Positions 1 to 7,762 of a DNA stretch of 16,209 bases are shown piece by piece. The notes beneath the pieces are model-generated. The model did no database searches, had not been told where the DNA came from, and saw nothing but the letters and a program-made list of their open reading frames with translations. Numbering within the stretch: position 1 is the stretch's first letter; the number at the start of each line of letters is the position of its first letter. Both the position numbers and the translations under genes were made by a program. The DNA lies in assembly GCA_021163085.1 (NCBI GenBank), contig JAGGXL010000074.1, forward strand, positions 1 to 16,209, given 5' to 3'. This DNA comes from Thermodesulfobacterium sp. Its GTDB lineage: Bacteria > Desulfobacterota > Thermodesulfobacteria > Thermodesulfobacteriales > Thermodesulfobacteriaceae.

Positions 1-184
1 GTTTGGTAAGAGAGGCAAGATCAAAGATATCAGTTTCTTCCAAAGGTTCAGGAAAAGGACAAAGAGCTTTATATCCTGCCTGAATAATATATTTATTATT
101 ATTGTAAAAAATTCCTGCTACTGCTCCAGGGAAAACTCCGTTTTCAACAGCCCTTTTAAGTAGCTGAGAAAGAGAACTTATCAT
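1..184 (-). CDS. Serine beta-lactamase-like hydrolase (class C/esterase family), N-terminal part only
   Basis: This gene starts at ATG 184-182 and runs off the left edge after 61 codons. The visible protein begins MISSLSQLLKRAVENGVFPG and ends FDLASLTK. The opening 'hxxxhxxxVxxGxFPGAVxGI' and the FDLASLTK block are typical of the Beta-lactamase family (PF00144: class C beta-lactamases, DD-peptidases, esterases). Ser58 and Lys61 form the SxxK motif that supplies the nucleophile and its general base. No signal peptide is visible in the first residues, so a cytoplasmic hydrolase or esterase is more likely than a secreted beta-lactamase; the substrate cannot be told. It starts one base after the riboflavin synthase stop codon, so it is probably translated from the same message. 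The Tyr (YxN) and KTG-like motifs lie outside the window. Confidence 0.8.
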   Translation of the reverse strand, partial: MISSLSQLLKRAVENGVFPGAVAGIFYNNNKYIIQAGYKALCPFPEPLEETDIFDLASLTK

Positions 185-185
185 C

Positions 186-842
186 TTACAAGAAGCCATG
201 TTCTTTAAGAAACTCCAAAGTGAGTGCTTTTTTTGATTTTTCAAGACTTTCTATATAAGGAGAAAGCCATTTATAAACCATTTTTGCTATCATATCTATC
301 TCTATGTTTACGAGATCTCCTGGTTTTTTAAGACAAAGGGTTGTAACTTTTAAAGTATGAGGAACTAACATAAGCTCTACAAAATTGTCCTTAAAATCAT
401 TTATGGTAAGACTTACACCGTCAATAGCAATAGAACCTTTTTTAACTAAGTAAGAGACAAGCTCTTCTGGAATTTCTATCTTAACTTTCCAGAAATCTTC
501 TATAGGGGTTATGGAAACTATTTTCCCTATACCATCTACATGTCCAGAAACTAAATGTCCCCCCAATCTTTCTCCCAGTCTAAGCGCTCTCTCTAAATTG
601 ACAAAGTCTCCTGAATTTTTGTATCTGAAAGCTGTTTTAGCAAGGGTTTCCGGAGAGATTTGAGCTTTAAAAGAAGACCCCCTTATCTCCGTAACAGTCA
701 GACAAACTCCATCAACTGCTATGCTATCACCTATATTTGTATCTCTTAAGGAAAAAGAGGCTGAAATTTCTATAAGCAATCCTCCCTGATAAGATTGTAA
801 GGAAACTATTTTCCCTATTCCTTCAACCAATCCTGTAAACAT
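186..842 (-). CDS. ribE: Riboflavin synthase alpha chain
   Basis: The 218-residue protein catalyses dismutation of two 6,7-dimethyl-8-ribityllumazine molecules into riboflavin and the pyrimidine that is recycled by lumazine synthase. It has the family's full length and its two lumazine-binding barrels. Barrel 1 opens with MFTGLVEGIG and carries GDSIAVDGVCLTV at about 38-50. Barrel 2 starts near GGHLVSGHVDGIG at about 94-106 and carries GSIAIDGVSLTIND at about 136-149. The C-terminal helix that drives trimer formation is present (about 185-218). No other riboflavin genes are in view, so here it rides in a methyl-cycle operon. It follows the DUF523-DUF1722 gene after 29 bases. No Shine-Dalgarno sequence precedes the ATG; instead a perfect TATAAT sits just upstream (see the entry at 849-854). 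Confidence 0.96.
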   Translation of the reverse strand: MFTGLVEGIGKIVSLQSYQGGLLIEISASFSLRDTNIGDSIAVDGVCLTVTEIRGSSFKAQISPETLAKTAFRYKNSGDFVNLERALRLGERLGGHLVSGHVDGIGKIVSITPIEDFWKVKIEIPEELVSYLVKKGSIAIDGVSLTINDFKDNFVELMLVPHTLKVTTLCLKKPGDLVNIEIDMIAKMVYKWLSPYIESLEKSKKALTLEFLKEHGFL

Positions 843-848
843 ATTTTT

Positions 849-854
849 ATTATA
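849..854 (-). promoter_or_regulatory. Candidate -10 box (TATAAT) directly before ribE
   Basis: On the minus strand a perfect TATAAT ends six bases before the ribE ATG (842-840), in the 29-base gap after the DUF523-DUF1722 gene. If used, transcription would begin at or very near the start codon and give a leaderless message. That would fit the absence of a Shine-Dalgarno sequence here, in contrast to metK and ahcY, which have GGAGGT. The -35 side is weak (only a TTGTTT at an over-long spacing of about 20). In such AT-rich DNA a chance TATAAT is possible, so this is a suggestion only. Confidence 0.3.
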
Positions 855-871
855 ACAAATTTTAGAATTAA

Positions 872-1804
872 TTAAAACAATCCATCAAGCTCTCCAGGAT
901 AGAGCTCCAAGTAAAACTCTGAAAATGTTTGTTCTTTTTCTTGTAAAAGGCTCTTCAACTCTCTAATTATCCTGCCCAAAACTATCTTCTTTCTTTTATA
1001 ACTTTCAATAAAATCGAAAATCCTGGCTTTTTCTTTTTCTCCCAAATGTTTGGAAAAATTTTCCAGAATGTGTAAAATTACGTTAATCTGTTTCCCTCTG
1101 CTAAATGGTCTGGCTAAGGTTCTTTTAAAATAATCCTCATATTTTTTTAAACTCTCCTTAAATGTAATGTCTTTGGAGAATAAAAATCTTTCCACTTCCC
1201 GAAGACTTAAAGGATCATAACTCATGAGAAGATGGTAAGCTTTTTTATGAAAAGAAATAATATCCCTTTTATCCTTAGCTTTTTCTTTAAGCTCTCTCAA
1301 TCTTCTTAAGGCAAAAATTCTGATAAGAAAGTTCTCAAGCTCATCTTTGTTCTTGATAATTTCTTCATCAACCACTGGTAGAAGCGGAAAGGCTTTTAAA
1401 ATTTGCTTAGCAAAAATTCCCTGAGATTTTTCGTATAGATACTTACCTTCAATATCTTTGTAAGTCTTGGTTTTATGAGAAACTCCACAGGAAGGGGATT
1501 TACTTTTCAAAAAAAATCCTTCGATCTCCGGGAAACTTCTGATAATTTCTTTGGAAAAGGATATCAGTTTTTCTGTAAAATCTTTTCCCGTAAATATTTC
1601 AACAGCTTTTATTTTTTTACTATCTTTGTAAAGAATTATTTTCTCTCTCGGAACAAGAAGCCCAATGCTTATTTCTGGGCATACAGAAATTACATCACAA
1701 AAATTGCGAAGTTTTATAGCTACAGGATTTTCTACTAATTTTCCGTCATACCTTGTTCTTTCTAAGTTTAAACAGGCACTTAAAACCAGTCGGGGTTTTA
1801 GCAT
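872..1804 (-). CDS. DUF523-DUF1722 protein (TudS-like iron-sulfur domain plus YbgA-like domain)
   Basis: The 310-residue protein has two parts. Residues 1 to about 140 match DUF523 (YbbK): LVLSACLNLERTRYDG at 7-22, VCPEISIGLLVPRE at 41-54 and FFLKSKSPSCG at 97-107. Cys11, Cys42 and Cys106 sit in the three places that hold the [4Fe-4S] cluster in the DUF523 enzyme TudS, a 2-thiouracil desulfidase. Residues from about 180 to the end match DUF1722 (YbgA): a helical domain with FHKKAYHLLMSYDP, RPFSRGKQINVILHILENF and a FYLELYPGELDG tail. The two-domain fusion is a common bacterial arrangement; DUF1722 has no settled function that I know. The gene starts nine bases after the ahcY stop; a GGGAGGAGGG ribosome site lies inside the end of ahcY, a little far (about 16 bases) from the ATG. 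The desulfidase role is inference from the three cysteines. Confidence 0.85.
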   Translation of the reverse strand: MLKPRLVLSACLNLERTRYDGKLVENPVAIKLRNFCDVISVCPEISIGLLVPREKIILYKDSKKIKAVEIFTGKDFTEKLISFSKEIIRSFPEIEGFFLKSKSPSCGVSHKTKTYKDIEGKYLYEKSQGIFAKQILKAFPLLPVVDEEIIKNKDELENFLIRIFALRRLRELKEKAKDKRDIISFHKKAYHLLMSYDPLSLREVERFLFSKDITFKESLKKYEDYFKRTLARPFSRGKQINVILHILENFSKHLGEKEKARIFDFIESYKRKKIVLGRIIRELKSLLQEKEQTFSEFYLELYPGELDGLF

Positions 1805-1813
1805 TAAAAATTT

Positions 1814-3070
1814 TTATGTTCCCTCCTCCCAAGAAGTCAGATACTTTTCTTGCTCAGGAATCAGGGTATCAATTTTAACTCCCATAGCTTTTAATTTTAG
1901 CCTTGCAACTTCTTTATCTATCTCCTCTGAAACAGAATAAACCTTTTTTTCAAGATTTTCCCGATTTTTAACTATGTATTCCACACAAAGAGCCTGATTG
2001 GCAAAACTCATATCCATAACTCCAGAAGGATGTCCCTCAGCAGAAGCAAGGTTAACTAATCTTCCCTGAGAAAGCACATATATTCTTCTATCATTAACAA
2101 GCTTATATTCTTCAACTTCTTTTCTTATTTGTCTTACTTCAGTAGTAATACTTTTAAGTCCTTCAAGGTCTATCTCTACATCAAAATGTCCTGAATTGGC
2201 AACTATAGCTCCGTCTTTCATTTTTAAAAAATGTTCTTTTCTTATAACTGACTTATTTCCTGTAACTGTGCAGAAAAAGTCTCCTATTTCTGATGCCTCA
2301 TCCATAGGCATAACAAGATATCCTTCCATCACAGCTTCAAGTGCTTTAAGAGGGTCAACTTCAGTTACTATCACTTTTGCTCCCATTCCTCTTGCTCTCA
2401 TAGCAAGACCTTTTCCACACCATCCAAAACCTGCCACAACAAAATAGGAACCTGCAAGAAGTCTATTTGTTGCCCTTAAAATCCCGTCAATAGTTGATTG
2501 ACCTGTTCCATAACGATTGTCAAATAAATGTTTTGTTAAGGCGTCATTAACTGCGATGATAGGATATTTTAAAACCCCATCTTTTGCCATAGCTTTAAGT
2601 CTTATAACACCTGTGGTTGTTTCTTCAGTTCCGCCCCAAACTCTATCAAGCTTTTCAGGTCTTTCTCTGTGAAGTGTAGTTACAAGATCTGCTCCGTCAT
2701 CAATGGTAATATGCGGCTCTCTGTCAAGAACAGCTTTTATGTGAGAATAGTAGGTTTCTCTATCTTCTCCTCTTATAGCAAACACAGATATACCAAAATG
2801 TTTAACCAATGCTGCTGCTACTTCATCTTTAGTAGAAAGAGGATTTGAAGCACAAAGATAAACTTCTGCTCCACCTTCTTTTAATGTTCTTGCAAGATTT
2901 GCTGTTTCTGTGGTTATATGAAGACAACCACCAATTTTTACACCTTTTAGAGGTTTTTCTTCTTTAAATCTTTCTCTAATGAGCCTTAAAACAGGCATAT
3001 CCATTTCAGCCCATTCTATAAATCTTAAACCTTCATCCGCAAGTGATAAATCTTTTACATGATAATCCAT
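1814..3070 (-). CDS. ahcY: S-adenosylhomocysteinase
   Basis: This 418-residue cytoplasmic enzyme splits S-adenosylhomocysteine, the product of methyl transfers, into homocysteine and adenosine with bound NAD+. Visible landmarks are LHITTETANLARTL (about 51-64), DDGADLVTTLH, the GTEETTTGVIRL block, the NDALTKHLFDNRYGTGQS segment with catalytic Lys/Asp/Asn, the Rossmann loop VVAGFGWCGKG, and GRLVNLASAEGHPSGVMDMSFANQ near the end. It ends at LIPEQEKYLTSWEEGT and lacks the KPxHYRY tail that in the longer type reaches into the neighbouring subunit's NAD site; archaeal and thermophile enzymes are known to be short in this way. It follows metK by 11 bases with GGAGGT (3080-3075) five bases... before the ATG, so the two are translated from one message and act in sequence in the methyl cycle. 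Confidence 0.97.
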   Translation of the reverse strand: MDYHVKDLSLADEGLRFIEWAEMDMPVLRLIRERFKEEKPLKGVKIGGCLHITTETANLARTLKEGGAEVYLCASNPLSTKDEVAAALVKHFGISVFAIRGEDRETYYSHIKAVLDREPHITIDDGADLVTTLHRERPEKLDRVWGGTEETTTGVIRLKAMAKDGVLKYPIIAVNDALTKHLFDNRYGTGQSTIDGILRATNRLLAGSYFVVAGFGWCGKGLAMRARGMGAKVIVTEVDPLKALEAVMEGYLVMPMDEASEIGDFFCTVTGNKSVIRKEHFLKMKDGAIVANSGHFDVEIDLEGLKSITTEVRQIRKEVEEYKLVNDRRIYVLSQGRLVNLASAEGHPSGVMDMSFANQALCVEYIVKNRENLEKKVYSVSEEIDKEVARLKLKAMGVKIDTLIPEQEKYLTSWEEGT

Positions 3071-3081
3071 AAGTACCTCCT

Positions 3082-4245
3082 TTATTTATCAAAACCTGCC
3101 AGTTCTTTTATTTTTTCAACCATATCAAGCTTTTCCCAGGTAAATTCAGGTTCACTTCTTCCAAAATGGCCATAACAAGCTGTTTTCTTAAAAATGGGTC
3201 TTCTTAGATTTAAGTAATCTATCATGTGTTTGGGTCTAAAGCAGAAAAGTTTATTAATTATTTCCAGTATCTTTTCAACAGGGATAGTATGTGTTCCATA
3301 AGTATTTACATTTATAGCCAAGGGATCTGGCACTCCTATAGCATAGGCTACCTGAACCTCAAGCTCCTTTGCAACTCCTGCAGCAACAAGATTTTTAGCT
3401 ACATATCTTGCATAATAAGAAGGAGTTCTATCAACTTTTGTGGGGTCTTTACCAGAAAAAGCTCCACCTCCGTGATGTCCTCTTCCTCCATATGTATCAA
3501 CTATTATTTTTCTTCCTGTCATTCCACAATCAGCAAGTGGTCCGCCTATAACAAATCTTCCTGTTGTATTTACAAGAATTTTGGTCTCGGGAGTTAAATG
3601 TTCAGGAGCAATAACTTTCTTTACTACCTCCTCGGTTATAGCTTCTCTTAGTTCCTTTTGGGTAATTGTAGGATCATGCTGAGCAGCAATAACTGCAGTG
3701 TGTACATCAACTGGTCTTCTATCTTCATATTTAACTGTTACCTGTGTTTTTCCATCAGGTCTTAAAAAGGGTAAAATTCCTTTCTTTCTCACTTCTGCAA
3801 GCCTTATAGCAAGCTTGTGAGCATACCATATAGGCATAGGCATATAATCTGGGGTTTCATCACAGGCATATCCAAACATAAGTCCCTGATCCCCTGCTCC
3901 TATTTCTCCGTCTCTATCAATTCCCATAGCAATATCTGGACTCTGTCTATCAATACTTATAAGTACTGCACAGGTTTGATAATCGAAACCAAGATCAGAA
4001 TGGTTGTAACCTATTTCTTTAACTACACCTCTTGCAACTGTAGCATAATCAACACGAGCCTCTGTTGTAATTTCTCCTGCAATAAGAATCATACCTGTAT
4101 TAACCATTGTTTCACATGCAACTCTTGCATAGGGATCTTTTTCTAAAATCGCATCTAAAATGGCATCAGAAATTTGATCCGCAACTTTATCAGGGTGTCC
4201 CTCTGTAACAGATTCAGAAGTAAAAAGAAAATTTTTGATAAGCAT
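3082..4245 (-). CDS. metK: S-adenosylmethionine synthase
   Basis: The 387-residue enzyme makes S-adenosylmethionine from methionine and ATP, releasing phosphate and pyrophosphate. It has the family's normal length and signatures: FTSESVTEGHPDKVADQISD (about 8-27, with the catalytic His and metal-binding Asp), GAGDQGLMFGYACDET (about 117-132) and the glycine-rich GGRGHHGGGAFSGKDPTKVDRT block (about 253-274), including the phosphate-loop Lys and Asp. The start is well supported by GGAGGT at 4256-4251, just upstream of the ATG. It is the first gene of the minus-strand operon metK, ahcY, DUF523-DUF1722, ribE, serine hydrolase, and faces alaS across a 229-base control region. I found no recognisable SAM riboswitch in its leader. 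Confidence 0.98.
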   Translation of the reverse strand: MLIKNFLFTSESVTEGHPDKVADQISDAILDAILEKDPYARVACETMVNTGMILIAGEITTEARVDYATVARGVVKEIGYNHSDLGFDYQTCAVLISIDRQSPDIAMGIDRDGEIGAGDQGLMFGYACDETPDYMPMPIWYAHKLAIRLAEVRKKGILPFLRPDGKTQVTVKYEDRRPVDVHTAVIAAQHDPTITQKELREAITEEVVKKVIAPEHLTPETKILVNTTGRFVIGGPLADCGMTGRKIIVDTYGGRGHHGGGAFSGKDPTKVDRTPSYYARYVAKNLVAAGVAKELEVQVAYAIGVPDPLAINVNTYGTHTIPVEKILEIINKLFCFRPKHMIDYLNLRRPIFKKTACYGHFGRSEPEFTWEKLDMVEKIKELAGFDK

Positions 4246-4313
4246 TTCCTACCTCCAAATTAAATATTCTGATAAAATGCAAGTTTAATATATATTTAAA
4301 ATAAAGCAACGAT

Positions 4314-4443
4314 GACTAAATCTTAAAAAATTTTAGGCTATTCCTATAAATATCTCTGGTAACCTAAAATATCTATTAATATAATAAAAAACCTCACTAA
4401 AGAAATTGCTAAAATTTCAAAATCTCTTAAAATAGATTTAGTC
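4314..4443. repeat. Nested inverted repeats in the metK-alaS gap
   Basis: The outer arms are a perfect 10-bp inverted repeat, gactaaatct (4314-4323) and agatttagtc (4434-4443), 110 bases apart. Inside lie a perfect 8-bp inverted repeat, attttagg (4330-4337) and cctaaaat (4363-4370), with a 25-base loop, and a 6-bp one, gaaatt (4402-4407) and aatttc (4413-4418). Together they could fold as an outer stem enclosing two hairpins on either strand. The flanks show no target-site duplication, so a miniature transposon is not supported. The right outer arm overlaps the end of the alaS -10 region and the likely start of its transcript. Confidence 0.5.
4406..4433 (+). promoter_or_regulatory. Candidate alaS promoter
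   Basis: TTGCTA (4406-4411) and TAAAAT (4428-4433) are separated by 16 bases, close to the sigma-70 consensus of TTGACA-17-TATAAT. Transcription would start near 4440 and leave a leader of about 35 bases, with AAGG near 4467-4470 as a weak ribosome site before the ATG at 4475. The region is very AT-rich, so a chance match cannot be excluded. Confidence 0.4.
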
Positions 4444-4474
4444 AAATTAAAAAACTTTGGATTTTTAAGGGCTT

Positions 4475-7081
4475 ATGAAAGGAAAAGAAATAAGAGCCTT
4501 ATTTATTGATTATTTTAAAAATCTGAGGCATGAGGTTGTTCCAAGCTCATCCCTTATTCCTTATGATGATCCAACGCTTCTTTTTACCAACGCTGGAATG
4601 GTTCAGTTTAAAAAGGTATTCTTGGGAGAAGAAGTAAGACCCTATACTCGAGCTGTTAGTTGCCAAAAGTGTGTCCGTGCTGGAGGTAAGCACAACGATT
4701 TGGAAAATGTAGGCTATACTGCAAGACATCATACTTTTTTTGAAATGCTCGGGAATTTTTCATTCGGAGACTACTTCAAAAAAGAAGCCATAGCTTATGC
4801 ATGGGAATTTGTTACCAAGGTATTAAACCTTCCTAAAGAGCGTCTTTATGTCACCATTTACGAAAAAGATGACGAAGCAGGAGAGTTCTGGAAAAAAATA
4901 GCAGGCCTTCCTGAAGAAAAAATTGTAAGACTTGGTGAAAAAGACAATTTCTGGGCTATGGGAGATACTGGTCCTTGTGGCCCTTGCTCAGAAATAATTT
5001 ACGATCAGGGAGAAGAATTCGGTTGTAAAAAACCAACCTGTGCTCCAGGATGTGACTGTGATAGATTTTTGGAAATATGGAATCTCGTTTTTATGCAATA
5101 CGAAAGGGGCGAAAAAGGTAATCTCAAACCACTACCTAAAGGATGTATAGACACGGGAATGGGTCTTGAAAGAATTACTGCTGTTATTCAAGGAGTCCCC
5201 TCTAATTACGAAACTGATCTTTTTGCAGGAATAATTCATAAAATTTCAGAAATAACAGGTAGAGCTTTTAAAGAAAATAAGAATACAGAAAGTGCCTTTA
5301 GAGTAATAGCTGATCATATAAGAGCAAGCACTTTTCTTCTTGCAGAAGGAATTATGCCCTCAAATGAAGGAAGAGGTTATGTTTTAAGAAGAATAATAAG
5401 ACGTGCAGAAAGATTTGGAAAATTACTTGGATTAAAAGAGGCATTTTTATATAAATTGGTTGACCCTGTAGTTCAGGAATTCGGAGATGTTTATCCAGAA
5501 CTTGTAAAAAATGAGGAAGTTATCAAAAAAGTTCTTAAAATAGAAGAAGACAAATTTTTAGAAACTCTCAGCCTCGGGCTTGAAATCCTTGAAAGAGAAA
5601 TAAAAAAACTGCAAAAGGAACAAAAAAAGGTCATACCCGGTGAAGTATTGTTCAAACTTTATGATACTTATGGTTTCCCTTATGATCTGGTGAGGGATCA
5701 GGTTTTACCTCTGGGTTTTTCTCTGGATCTGGAAGAGTTTGAAAAATTGAGGCAAAAAGCAAGAGAAAAAAGTAAAAAATCCTGGAAAGGTGCTCTTGAG
5801 AAAGTGCCAAAATTTATTAAAGACATGGTAAAAAAAGAAATCCAGACCATGTTTGTAGGCTATGAAACTCTTGAGACAAAAGCAAAAGTGATAGAAATCA
5901 AAAAGGAAAATGATTTTTATTACCTTATTACCAATTTAACTCCCTTTTATCCCGAAGGCGGTGGTCAAGTTTATGACACAGGTGTGATTATTGGTTCAAA
6001 AGAAAAAGCAGAAGTTTTAGAAACTCAAAAAGCAGGAAATCTTATTTATCATAAAATAAAACTTGTTGAAGGGATGATCGAAAAAGGTGAAGAAGTTTTA
6101 ATGAAAGTTAATAAAGAAAGAAGATTGCACATACAAAGACATCATACAGCCACTCATCTACTACATTCAGCTTTAAGAAAAGTTCTTGGTTCTCATGTAA
6201 GGCAATCTGGTTCTCTGGTTGAAGAAAATAGGCTTCGTTTTGATTTTACCCATTTTCAGGCACTAACTTCAAAAGAGCTTAAAAAAGTGGAAGAATTGAT
6301 AAACAAATGGGTTTTAGAAAATTATCCAGTTGAAACCCTGTGGGTAAAAAGAGAAGAAGCGGAAAAATTAGGAGCTATAGCAATTTTTGAAGAAAAATAC
6401 GGAGAAATTGTAAGAGTGGTAAAAATTGACGAAATTTCTATGGAACTCTGTGGAGGAACTCATGTAAAAAGAACAGGAGATATAGGGCTTTTTAAGATAA
6501 TTTCTGAAAGCAGTGTTGCTTCTGGAATAAGAAGAATTGAAGCAGTTGCTGGATTGAAAGCCTATGAATGGACTAAAAATCTGGAAGAAAGAATTGAAAA
6601 AATTGCAGAAATATTAAAAACAACCCCTAAGGACATAGAAAAAAGAGTTAAAAGTCTTTTAAAAGAGAGAGAAAACCTTGAAAGAGAAATTAAAAAACTA
6701 AAAAATGTGGACCTCAAAAAAGTTCTTGAGGAAAAACTAAGAGAAGTTAAAGAGATAAACGGAGTTAAACTTCTTGTTACTTCTTTTGAGACAGACAATA
6801 TGGCAGAGCTGAGAGAAATGGGTGATTACTTTAAAAATAAACTTGGCTCTGGCATAATTTTTATTGTTGGAGAAAGAGAAAACGGATTTCCCTTAGCAGT
6901 ATGTATGGTAACAAAGGATCTGGCAGAAAAATATCCTGCGAATAAAATCTTCCAGAAAATAGGAGAATCTATAGGGCTGAAAGGGGGAGGAAAACCTGAA
7001 TTATCTCAGGGTAGTTTTAAAGAAAAAGTAAGTTTAAATAAAATCAAAAATCTGTTAGAAGAAAAACTTCCCAGTCTGTAA
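4475..7081 (+). CDS. alaS: Alanyl-tRNA synthetase
   Basis: This 868-residue class II synthetase charges tRNA-Ala and removes wrongly attached Ser or Gly. In order: the aminoacylation core with ARHHTFFEMLGNFSFGDYF (about 84-102), GDTGPCGPCSEI (about 165-176) and GMGLERI (about 228-234); a tRNA-recognition helical region with RGYVLRRIIRRAERFGKLLG (about 305-324); the editing domain whose zinc site is formed by HHTATHLLH (about 555-563) and CGGTH (about 658-662); a coiled-coil linker rich in Lys and Glu (about 685-760); and a C-terminal DHHA1 domain ending with LKGGGKPELSQG. The CKKPTCAPGCDCDR insert (about 184-197) is a cysteine cluster found in many bacterial members. All expected parts are present. 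It leads the alaS, unknown, nth, lgt run; the next gene begins five bases after its stop. Confidence 0.98.
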   Translation: MKGKEIRALFIDYFKNLRHEVVPSSSLIPYDDPTLLFTNAGMVQFKKVFLGEEVRPYTRAVSCQKCVRAGGKHNDLENVGYTARHHTFFEMLGNFSFGDYFKKEAIAYAWEFVTKVLNLPKERLYVTIYEKDDEAGEFWKKIAGLPEEKIVRLGEKDNFWAMGDTGPCGPCSEIIYDQGEEFGCKKPTCAPGCDCDRFLEIWNLVFMQYERGEKGNLKPLPKGCIDTGMGLERITAVIQGVPSNYETDLFAGIIHKISEITGRAFKENKNTESAFRVIADHIRASTFLLAEGIMPSNEGRGYVLRRIIRRAERFGKLLGLKEAFLYKLVDPVVQEFGDVYPELVKNEEVIKKVLKIEEDKFLETLSLGLEILEREIKKLQKEQKKVIPGEVLFKLYDTYGFPYDLVRDQVLPLGFSLDLEEFEKLRQKAREKSKKSWKGALEKVPKFIKDMVKKEIQTMFVGYETLETKAKVIEIKKENDFYYLITNLTPFYPEGGGQVYDTGVIIGSKEKAEVLETQKAGNLIYHKIKLVEGMIEKGEEVLMKVNKERRLHIQRHHTATHLLHSALRKVLGSHVRQSGSLVEENRLRFDFTHFQALTSKELKKVEELINKWVLENYPVETLWVKREEAEKLGAIAIFEEKYGEIVRVVKIDEISMELCGGTHVKRTGDIGLFKIISESSVASGIRRIEAVAGLKAYEWTKNLEERIEKIAEILKTTPKDIEKRVKSLLKERENLEREIKKLKNVDLKKVLEEKLREVKEINGVKLLVTSFETDNMAELREMGDYFKNKLGSGIIFIVGERENGFPLAVCMVTKDLAEKYPANKIFQKIGESIGLKGGGKPELSQGSFKEKVSLNKIKNLLEEKLPSL

Positions 7082-7086
7082 AAAGA

Positions 7087-7755
7087 ATGAAATTTTACAC
7101 TGTAGAATGGATAATAGAGATTTTAAAAAAATACCAGAGTGAAGAAACTTCTTTTTTCATAGAAGACAAAGAAGTAAGTTTTAAACCCAAACATTTTCTC
7201 TGGGCTCTTTTACATATTTACAGTAAAAAAGAACTTCCCTTTCTGGGAGAAAATCTGGATATAAAAGATTTAGAGTCTGTTTTGGAACATCAGGAATTTG
7301 ATTTTATGTATCTGGTAGACCTTTTGAGAAAAAAATTTTCCTACTGGTTTAAAGAAAATATTCTCCACAGAGACTTTTCAAAAGAAAGTTATTTTACTCT
7401 TGCTCAGGAATTTTTGCTCCTTGAAGAGCAATTAAGAAAGCAGATTCAAATTCCGCTTCTTGACCAGATGAAAAAACTCATTCTTGATCTGGAGGAAATA
7501 GTTGAAAAGAAAAAACCACTTAACAGCTTTGATAAAAGAAAATTTGCCAGACTTTTAAAATTTTTTAATTTGGTAGAAAAGATTGAAAAATCTAAATGTT
7601 CAAGACTTGTTGAAAAGGCTAAAGATGTCGTTGAAAAAGCTTACAAAGGTGATTTACATTTTGATTTACCGTTACCTACCATCTCTAAGGAGTCTTTCAA
7701 AACAACTTTGAAAAAAGAGTTAAACAAGCAAATTTCTTCTTATTTAGGGGTATAA
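7087..7755 (+). CDS. Protein of unknown function, 222 residues, between alaS and nth
   Basis: I do not recognise this protein. It begins MKFYTVEWIIEILKKYQSEE and ends NKQISSYLGV. It has no signal peptide, no clear membrane segment, no Walker or helix-turn-helix motif and a single Cys (about residue 173). It is rich in Leu, Lys, Glu and Phe and looks mostly alpha-helical, with an amphipathic stretch at about 126-185 that could form a helical bundle or coiled coil. That it is a real gene is supported by its uninterrupted length, its codon use like its neighbours, and its tight packing: five bases after the alaS stop and seven before nth. Placement suggests co-transcription with alaS, nth and lgt, but those three do not share a pathway, so context gives no function. 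Confidence 0.8.
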   Translation: MKFYTVEWIIEILKKYQSEETSFFIEDKEVSFKPKHFLWALLHIYSKKELPFLGENLDIKDLESVLEHQEFDFMYLVDLLRKKFSYWFKENILHRDFSKESYFTLAQEFLLLEEQLRKQIQIPLLDQMKKLILDLEEIVEKKKPLNSFDKRKFARLLKFFNLVEKIEKSKCSRLVEKAKDVVEKAYKGDLHFDLPLPTISKESFKTTLKKELNKQISSYLGV

Positions 7756-7762
7756 AAACAAA

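Larger units (their letters stand above)
4246..4474. promoter_or_regulatory. Divergent control region between metK and alaS
   Basis: This 229-base AT-rich gap must hold the start signals of both the minus-strand metK operon and the plus-strand alaS operon. It contains the metK ribosome site, a candidate alaS promoter, and nested inverted repeats described separately. No open frame of interest is present. The minus-strand leader of metK does not show the conserved cores of SAM-I, SAM-II or SMK-box riboswitches, and the plus strand does not show a T-box. A clear metK promoter could not be picked from the AT-rich background. Confidence 0.6.

Noticed and set aside
4246..4474. A SAM riboswitch before metK or a T-box before alaS
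   Set aside because: The conserved cores of the SAM-I, SAM-II and SMK classes and the T-box bulge could not be found on either strand; only AT-rich dyads are present.
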